Notes under the pieces: generated by a model
What the model saw: only the letters and a program-made list of their open reading frames with translations
Told to the model about the DNA's origin: nothing
The model's database searches: none
Position numbers and translations under genes: made by a program
In this document: positions 57,009 through 64,000 of the stretch, one piece after another
How the letters are laid out: the number at the start of each line of letters is the position of its first letter
How positions within the stretch are numbered: position 1 is the stretch's first letter
DNA from: Annulohypoxylon bovei var. microspora
Taxonomy: Eukaryota; Ascomycota; Sordariomycetes; Xylariales; Hypoxylaceae
Length of the DNA stretch: 64,000 nt
Assembly (NCBI GenBank): GCA_022836615.1
Contig: MU405250.1
Location: 217,524 to 281,523, forward strand
Reading direction: 5' to 3'

Positions 57009-59961
57009 CTACTCGATAATCCTCACGTATGGCGCGGGAAACAATCCCTCGGCACCCATGTAGCTCCCGAACAACCACTCCCCGTTCACGTCTTCTACCT
57101 CTCTTACTTCCGATCCCTTAGGGAACAGAAGCTCGTCTATAGTACCCGCTTTTGGGTACCAGGACCACCTCGCAATTGCCTTGAGGCCGGCGCCACCGTC
57201 GGGAGGGAAGAGCTCCGTGCCCAACGAGGGCGCCGTATCAGCCACGTCTGCCGCAACAAACTTCTCGAGTCTCGATCCGTTCTCGGTCTTCCAGCTCCAT
57301 CTTTGTAAATGTGATTCTCCCCGGCGGGGCTCTTCCTCGTTCGGACTAGTAGCGCCTTCGTAGGATTCCATGCGCAAGTTCCGGCCGCCCACGATATCCC
57401 GGAATATGCTGCGTCTTTGCCCGAGTGAACCCTCTGCAAAACCAATAATACCCATCCTATGACCCTCTAGACATCGTCTCCAACCCGTGTGGCCGTTCTC
57501 GTCAGATATACGCTTGTTGTGAACCGCACTTGCGTAACAGTCTACACAAATTTCGTAGTCGCCTTTCTGCGCATCGGGAGAGGTCGTACTGGTACACTCC
57601 GGACAATGGTACCTACGATGATGAGGTAGAATAGCCTCATGACAGATCTCACACGTCATCGTGAAAGTAAGCGACTTGAAACTCCCAAGGTTAACGGCGC
57701 TAGGTCCGGTGAATAGCGTAGCTCCTCGTGGGCGTTTCGGTAACCGAGGACTAGTCGGTGGACTCGACACGGGTGAGACATAAGTCAGAGGAAGAAGTGG
57801 ATGAGTACAGCATTTGCCCGTATTCACGCAATTATTACAAAAGCCCCAGTCGCCTTCGTTGCAGGATTCGCACCGCCAGAAGCACTCATTCGCCCAGGAA
57901 AAACATCGTGAGCAGAACATGCCACTCTCTAAGCGGTTGACCGGATCATCTGTCGTGACCGTCCTTCGTCCCTCCGCTCCACCTGGTACATACTTAGGCT
58001 GTCTGTATCGACACGAGGTCAGCATGTGCGGTGGCTCCATATCCTCATTGTCGTCTGCTCGAGCTCTTTCCCAATTTTTAAAGGCCGCATATCCGAAACC
58101 AAACCAGTGATTACACCCCTTCCCAGAGCGATAGCAACTTAAGCAGATATTCCATCCGCCGTTGGCGCACTTTGAACAGTTGTAATGAAGCTCGTATTCG
58201 ATATGCGGCCGCCTGCAACGTGAGCACGTGATAGATGGTTCCTGATAATATTGAGATCGTGTTCGTTGATGGTGTGTTTGATGCGTAGGTGATGATATGA
58301 GTCCAAGGCTAGGCAAGGGAGATTGCGGCGTTACAAGACTTGAGGGTCGTCGCGCTCGTTTAGGACGTTCTTTACCAGAGTCATCAGAATGGGGTTCCGG
58401 AGAAGGCGCCGATGGGATTTGAACAACAGATGCAGATGCTCGTCCACTAAAGGAAAGATCTCTAGGCCGAGAACCGTCAACTGAAGGTAGCTGTACAGCC
58501 GAGGCCGAGGTAGGCATACTGGTGCTTCTCGATTCTGAAATGGAAGGGCGACGAGATGATGGATCGGACGTCTGCGGTCTTGAAACTAAGTCCGTTTGCG
58601 ACCTTGCTGCCGGGGTAGTATCGGCCGTTCTTGGTCGCACGGGGTCGGTTGCACTCCTCCCGCCGCTGGAAGTTCTCCTCCTATGCCGTCTTTCTGGATC
58701 TGCACGAACTTCAAGGTGAGTTGACGTAATAGGAGGGCGACTGCGGTCGTCAACCTGGCTTTGACTACTGTGAGGTCTAGTTGTGGCTGAACTTGATCTT
58801 GCTCGACTGCTAGGTCGGGGTACATCCGTCAAGAGAGGCCGTGTCGCAGAATACGCACTTTCAGGTCGATGAGTCGTGATGCCGGGGTCGCTCATCCTAG
58901 GTTGTTGGGTAGATTGATGAGCACGTGCACGTTCCCTCTGCCTTCGTCTATATGCTTCCGTAATCTTTCGGCTTAGATCGTCGTTTTGGGCTAAGTCGAT
59001 GTTGTCTAAATCTAAACCGTCTAAAAGACCTTCTTCCTGGATTTGACGGGCAAACTCCTCTATTTCTCGTTCTATATCTCGAAAATCGACATTGGATGAG
59101 CTAATCAGTGACCTTATAGACGACTGATGCTCTACCTGTCTCCTCCTAACTTGGGATGAATCACGCGAGCGATGCTGTGATTCGCTGCGATGACGTCGTC
59201 GCTCGTCGGAAGATAAGTCGGGCTGCAACATGCCGGTCGAATCAACCCGACGTCTGTGCTCATCATCTCTCTGAGTGCGATCGTGCGTATCCCGACGCCG
59301 GGTCTCCCGGCTACTGTCTCTATCCGACCTGCCCCTCCTATCTTCAGACCGATTATAATCACGATATCGCCCCGCCCTAGAGGATTCTGCCGAGTCAACA
59401 CCAGCATCGTGCAAGCTTATCTGACGCGCTTGCTCTAGCATCTGCCTCTCCATTTCCTCTAACCGCCTCTCCTCGGGCGACTTGTAAGGTATGCGCACCT
59501 GCGGTACGACATTATCTCCAGGCTTGTATTTCTGGCGCATCTCCTCTTTCTCATTCTCCGCTCTAGCCTTGTCCGGGTTCGCGGCCAGGAACATCTCGAG
59601 CAAGGTGTTTACGGTAGCATTGTGGCGAGTATCCCGAACGAAGGCACGGCAGGATGGGCAAGTGAACCTTTGGGAACCGGGAGCGGGAGTGTTAGGTGAG
59701 TTTTCTGCTACGGTTTGTTGCCATCCGAACCAGTCCTTTAGGCAAGAGCCGCAAAAAGTATGTAGACAGTCGAGTAGGGTTAAGGGTTGGTAGAGAATAT
59801 CGGTACAAATCTAAGAGCTGTTTAGCCTCTCCCATCACCCCGCAATATATACCAAGTTATATACCAAGTTATAGTTATAATTATACAAGGTAAAGTTATA
59901 AAATACTTACCGAACAGGTCAACTCCTTCTCCAAATCCACGCCAGGCCTTGAGGTAGTCAT
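57009..59961 (-). CDS. RING, three ZZ-like fingers and SH3 domain protein
   Basis: Probably a ubiquitin ligase with an SH3 adaptor end; the target is unknown. Exons are 59961-59911 and 59810-57009 (100-nt intron, phase 0), 950 aa. The C3HC4 RING spans residues 16-72: C-x2-C (CSIC, split by the intron), C-x-H-x2-C-x2-C (CLHTFCGSC) and CPSC. A coiled or charged stretch follows (EKEEMRQKYKPG, EERRLEEMERQ), then about 400 residues rich in Ser, Arg and Asp, likely disordered. Three successive Cys-rich modules of CxxC..CxxC..CxxC type lie near 544-580, 648-680 and 735-780, resembling ZZ zinc fingers though the closing His pair is altered. The last 65 residues form an SH3 domain: AIARWSWYPK, DELLFPKGSEV, GEWLFGSY, GLFPAPYVRII. 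Domain order is the notable point. Confidence 0.9.
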
Positions 59962-61730
59962 TGCGCCTTTTGTCAACTTCAACTTCCAAGTCCAAGATTT
60001 ACTGAGCGATGTTGAGGCGCCTGAATTTTACCGAAAGCGGCAACAAAAAGATTCAAAGTGAGTAGTGGGGGACATAGAAGAAATGTCTTGTACTGGCGAG
60101 TCACAGTACTTCGTATAACACTTCGTATTGGTTCGCCCACCACCATTAGTCGACTGCATGGTGCTAACTGCTGCGCATCTGACTATAAGTCCGGTAGCTC
60201 CAAGTGCCTAACAAAATAAGGCGAGCAATGAAAAGAAGCTTCTAGGTAGTCCTTCCAGAGTCATAGTAAGATTTATCTCTTCCAAAATGCAATTGTCAGC
60301 ACTACCAAGTACAGCGGTGAAGAGATGGAGTTTGTTAACATTTTTGATTTGGGGATTTCGAGATGGAGATCCATTAACTTTTAGATCGTACTGTCGGGTA
60401 GTGCCCCAATTTAATGCAAGCTGATATGCATATTTTTATTCAATATGCGCCACCGTTCCATTTGACCGTAACTAACCGTAAATCCTCCCCCTTTTTCCTC
60501 GCTATTAATTAATTATTACCTCCTTAAGTCGACAGCAACTTAACAACATGATTTACATGATGTTTTAATTAAGTACGTGTTATAAACAAAAATCCTTGAG
60601 AAACGGCAACTATTATGTCACATGTAAATAAATCACTTCGAATATATATAACTTAGTCTCTAAGTGCCAGAACGAACTAAGGTTAGGTAGGTATTTAGCA
60701 AATCTTAACATTATAAGAAACCCCTGAGATAATGAATTATCTATTATGCCTCGGGAAATATGGATTGAAGTTGCAACTTGGGGCACATGGGGCTTAAGCA
60801 GATTTTATATTACCTGTTATATATTAGGAAGAAACACTTTTCGAAGTAAAACTAGTCGAAGTCATTCTAGCCATGTCATCGGCTTCATTCTACTCCATTC
60901 AGCATATTTTCACCACATTTGTCGAAGTTATAGGGGGAAGTAGATAGATCATTGAGAACGTGGGAAAGAATCGAGAATTAGGAATATTTCATCCTCGCAC
61001 TTAGGTATCTTGAAAGGAGTCCCTTTATTAACCTCCATTTTCTCTCCTTGATTCACCAATTCTCTGATTACTCTTTTTCTATTTTCGTCTGTACACACCA
61101 ACCAATCTCCTCCCCTCAAGCAGTCCCTGGATACTCGTCCAGCTCGCCCTATCGCCGACTATGAGCTAGGAATAGTTATCCTATCTGCCCCTAATCATGA
61201 GTCTCCGGTAAGGTCTATGTTACATGGTAGGACACTTTAGTAAGGTAAGGCTTACGAAGAGTTAGTTAACTTAGACAGAAGGCGTGAAACAATCTCCGCG
61301 TTCTCTTATTGCAGTCTGGGAGATGACGTTTGGCTACAACCTTTTTCACTTGTAAAGCATTGAACTATATCATCTTTGGCAGTAAAGTTCATGTCGCGAG
61401 TTCCCACCGTGCTACGCAATAGAATTAGACTTCATCTTCTATTATTGTTGAACTGAACCCCTTTCAACTGTGACTAATCAAGTCCGTTTCATAATACATT
61501 TTCTACGTAGATCTACGTAGAATTGTGCATAAACATCCCCCTAGGTATTCTTGCATAAATCAGTCGGAAATCAGTCGGACCATACATCACACCAAGTGGG
61601 AATACTATGATAACGGACCGCCACCTGAAACATAGAGGTGGCGTTGCCGCATTGGTCAAGAGTTCAAGTACACAGCAGTACTCTGATAAGAGTCAGGTGC
61701 AACCCATGCTATCATTTCCAGGAAGCCTAA
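59962..61730. other. 1.8 kb without a supportable gene
   Basis: Only short AT-rich frames occur (for example 60746-60943). A segment at 61640-61700 faintly resembles a tRNA-Leu start but lacks a paired acceptor and T-arm. Nothing else is recognised. Confidence 0.5.
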
Positions 61731-63287
61731 CTAAGTCCTCGTGGAAGTTTCGCCCCAAATTTCTATAGCTTTAGTCTTAATTTGTATGGCCGTATGGCCG
61801 GTCCCTATGGATGCAGTCCCATCGTTTGAGATCGTTAGAGCATCTCCAAAATGAACACGGTCCTCAGCGACGTAAGGCTCGTCCTTGAAACGAATGGCAC
61901 GCTGGACTGGGCTGAGAATGAACAAGATCGGCCGAGCAGGATGCGTGATACTGCCGCGGTATTCGACCCTATCATGTACAGGATCCATCTCCAGCACGAC
62001 CGGCTCATACTCCTCTTCATCTGCTTCCTCCTCGTTGTCCTCTCCCTCTGAGGCCTGCTTCTTGACGTCGAGGAGAAGTGGCTTAAAGATACCCAAGACA
62101 TAGTTTTCGCCTGCCGAAGACAGTCCGCACATAGTCAAGATACTCAGATCGGGCATCGTCTTCATCACGTTTACTAGAACCTCGGCCGTGGGGCGGATGC
62201 CCGTACGCCATTGGTGAGCCCTACCGAAGTTCTCGAAATCCACGTCCTGATTCACCATCGTAGCTAGCTGGCTCAGGCGTGGCAGAGTCATAAAGCTGTC
62301 TCCAGGGGGCTGAGGAGCTATCCAATCGCCAGAGACCGCGAATGGTGTCCTTTGTAAGAAGGCCGCAGAAAGTATTCTATAAAGCGGGTCGAGGAGGAAC
62401 GGCATTTGCTTGAGCGCGTCATCGAACTTAGACCAAGTAATGACATCTGCGTTTGCGTTCGCATCCTCACAGAACGACGCTGTCAGATTCTTTGCTACCT
62501 CCTCGTACTGAGACAGTACTGGCTCTCCTGGGGTTTTGTGCTCAAACTGTAGAGCAAGTAGGAAAGTAACGAAGGCCACGAACCGATCCAAGGGTATAGC
62601 CAGGGTATAGAGTTTAGGCTGTTCCTTTGTAAGCGTTTTGGCGAGCTCACGAAAGGCATCACGTTGGACACCTGCGTATGGGTAATTGGGTTCTGGCTGG
62701 GTTGCATGTAACACGTCTAGAACATCGTGGTACATCTCATCACCGTCGTCGTCATGGTTGACAAACAGCCAGTCTGGATTGGCATAGAAAGCATCCGACT
62801 CAAAATGAGCATTGTAAGTGGCCCTTTGGCATGCCTCGACTGGATCGTATGGCCTATCGTGTGTTGTCGTGGCCAAACTTTGAAAGAGTAGTCTGCGGTG
62901 GTCGGCCACGGTGCGTGAGCGGGCGGAACTGCCAGCCACAATAATTCTGCGGTGAATGTCTGGAAGGATCCATACTAGTCCACGATAGATTTCAGCAAGA
63001 GAAAGGCTCGAAGGAGCTTCCTCGCCTAGTTGGCGATAAAAAGGTGTGGCACTTAAGTAAGCGATAACGCTATAGATGAGACGACCAAAACCCTCGCAAG
63101 ATTGCGGGAGGCCACCTTTGGTGCGTAGAAGCGAAACGAAAGCGGCTTCGTCAAGTTCGTTTATGCTTAAAGAAAGTATCCCTAACTCCGGGTCAATAGC
63201 GTCCTCTGCCTCAATGCGGTCCAGAACGCAAGAAGGCTCCAAGATTCCTTGTGACTTCCACTTGTCAATTCTCTCGTCCTTAGTCAT
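61731..63287 (-). CDS. Fungal protein, possible TLDc-like C-terminus
   Basis: A single-exon protein of 518 aa. The N-terminal two thirds are helical and unrecognised (LRTKGGLPQSCEGFGRLIYSVIAYLS, PLDRFVAFVTFLLALQFEH). The C-terminal third, with PILFILSPVQRAIRFKDE, VHFGDALTISNDGTASIGTG, an IQIK strand and the closing AIEIWGE, is compatible with a divergent TLDc fold: an L(F/L)xLxP strand, a glycine-rich strand and a final VxVWG-like strand. A long acidic insert (EGEDNEEEADEEEYE) splits this region. TLDc proteins bind V-ATPase or act in oxidative-stress resistance, but the match here is by eye and weak. The start ATG is the first of the frame. A GAAGAT repeat sits just upstream in the leader. 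Confidence 0.62.
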   Translation of the reverse strand: MTKDERIDKWKSQGILEPSCVLDRIEAEDAIDPELGILSLSINELDEAAFVSLLRTKGGLPQSCEGFGRLIYSVIAYLSATPFYRQLGEEAPSSLSLAEIYRGLVWILPDIHRRIIVAGSSARSRTVADHRRLLFQSLATTTHDRPYDPVEACQRATYNAHFESDAFYANPDWLFVNHDDDGDEMYHDVLDVLHATQPEPNYPYAGVQRDAFRELAKTLTKEQPKLYTLAIPLDRFVAFVTFLLALQFEHKTPGEPVLSQYEEVAKNLTASFCEDANANADVITWSKFDDALKQMPFLLDPLYRILSAAFLQRTPFAVSGDWIAPQPPGDSFMTLPRLSQLATMVNQDVDFENFGRAHQWRTGIRPTAEVLVNVMKTMPDLSILTMCGLSSAGENYVLGIFKPLLLDVKKQASEGEDNEEEADEEEYEPVVLEMDPVHDRVEYRGSITHPARPILFILSPVQRAIRFKDEPYVAEDRVHFGDALTISNDGTASIGTGHTAIQIKTKAIEIWGETSTRT

Positions 63288-63297
63288 TTCGAAGGTT

Positions 63298-63319
63298 GAA
63301 GATGAAGATGAAGATGAAG
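63298..63319. repeat. GATGAA hexanucleotide repeat in 5' leader
   Basis: About three and a half units of GAAGAT ending 11 bases upstream of the ATG at 63287 (CTTCAT on the coding strand). A pyrimidine-rich leader of this kind is common in fungi. Confidence 0.65.
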
Positions 63320-63596
63320 GGAGGTGTCAGATTTCAAATTCCAAATTTATTGATTACTTAGCTTAGTCGTGAAAAAGTTGTGGTAATTTATTTAAACAAC
63401 TCAAGTGATTACCCTCAATACCTAGTACCTAATTGACATTAATAAACAGAATCCGAAAAGAAGCTTAAAATTAGACTTCTGTCCTCATCGAGAGGATCTT
63501 GAAAAGAGTATCTAAATATAGCAGAGTTGCAAACTATTGCTGCAGGTACAGATGACATTAGGTAATGACATCATTGTAAACCAACCTCGATGCTGT

Positions 63597-63616
63597 CAGG
63601 TGCAGGTGCAGGTGCC
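63597..63616. repeat. CAGGTG hexanucleotide repeat
   Basis: Three tandem CAGGTG units followed by CC. Short and isolated. Confidence 0.65.
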
Positions 63617-64000
63617 TCGTAGGAAGAGGAATAAACAGATCTTTAGCACCGCCGCCGCCGCAACGAGCGCAACTTGCAATTTCCCGGAACAAAGCGTCTG
63701 AGTCAGATATGCAAGCGCCAGCAGCCGCCATTCTAATTTAATGTATCCAATCTTTCCTAGCTAGGTATACCAAGGTTACATTACCCAAGCTTATGGAATC
63801 GGAAGGCAAAAAACTGCCGCGACAGGAAGAGAACCCATGCTGAAACAGACCCTAATTCATGCGCTGAATTATATTATCTGACTAAGTGCTAAGCTGCACT
63901 ACTGAGGCTTGCCGTAAGTTCAAGGGGGGAGTTTTCGAGGGGGGGGAGTATTCAAGAACCCCACTTTTGTGGGCAGATATTAGGATATTTACGGTATAGC

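Larger units (their letters stand above)
63288..64000. other. Right-end flank, no supported gene
   Basis: Upstream region of the preceding gene. It holds a (GATGAA)n run, a (CAGGTG)n run and homopurine runs near 63.94 kb. No open frame of note reaches the window edge. Confidence 0.5.

Noticed and set aside
61640..61700. Segment resembling the start of tRNA-Leu
   Set aside because: No matching acceptor 3' strand and no T-arm; the resemblance is limited to a few bases.
1..64000. Transposable elements, CRISPR arrays, prophage or viral genes
   Set aside because: No transposase, reverse transcriptase, integrase, terminal repeats or regularly spaced repeats were seen anywhere in the window.

Overview
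This window looks like nuclear chromosomal DNA from a filamentous ascomycete (Pezizomycotina, probably Sordariomycetes; I cannot name the species). The genes have spliceosomal introns, mostly 45-100 nt, with GTANGT-type donors, CTAAC-like branch sites and YAG acceptors. The gene set is typical of moulds: a Zn2Cys6 regulator, an MCT-like MFS transporter, a GT90 glycosyltransferase, Trk, and eukaryotic ribosomal, SRP and TFIIH proteins. There is one intron-containing tRNA gene. I found no CRISPR array, prophage, rRNA or intact transposon.

Layout, left third (1-24 kb). This part is gene-poor. It holds a bZIP factor with His/Pro/Gln-rich flanks (1.7-3.5 kb), a 5.4 kb stretch without a supportable gene, a six-exon Zn2Cys6 regulator on the minus strand (8.9-12.2 kb), a class III CoA-transferase (15.1-16.9 kb), a tRNA-Val(CAC) (19.4 kb), a monocarboxylate-transporter-like MFS protein (20.9-22.3 kb) and a DUF4112 membrane protein (23.3-24.3 kb). 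The regulator, CoA-transferase and transporter could form a small organic-acid uptake and activation module, but this rests on proximity only.

Middle (25-46 kb). This is a dense housekeeping block: ribonucleotide reductase small subunit with MBF/E2F-like boxes in its promoter and two more inside intron 2; SRP9/21; the WD40 protein Swd2/WDR82; a CAP10-type GT90 enzyme; uS8 (Rps22/S15a) and eS12 as a divergent ribosomal-protein pair; a PIN4-type parvulin; an SRA-YDG protein; the pseudouridine synthase Pus7; and the TFIIH helicase XPB/Ssl2.

Right third (46-64 kb). After 2.6 kb without a gene come a Trk potassium transporter, the mitoribosomal protein bL19m, a conserved-looking protein of unknown function divergent from it, a mitochondrial cysteine synthase, a RING + three ZZ-like + SH3 protein that is probably a ubiquitin ligase, and a protein with a possible TLDc-like C-terminus. 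The three genes from 52.3 to 56.1 kb have strikingly G/C-rich third codon positions.

Exon joins were worked out by hand from splice signals and phase. Every multi-exon model given is frame-consistent except the 5' end of the SRA-YDG gene, which is unresolved.
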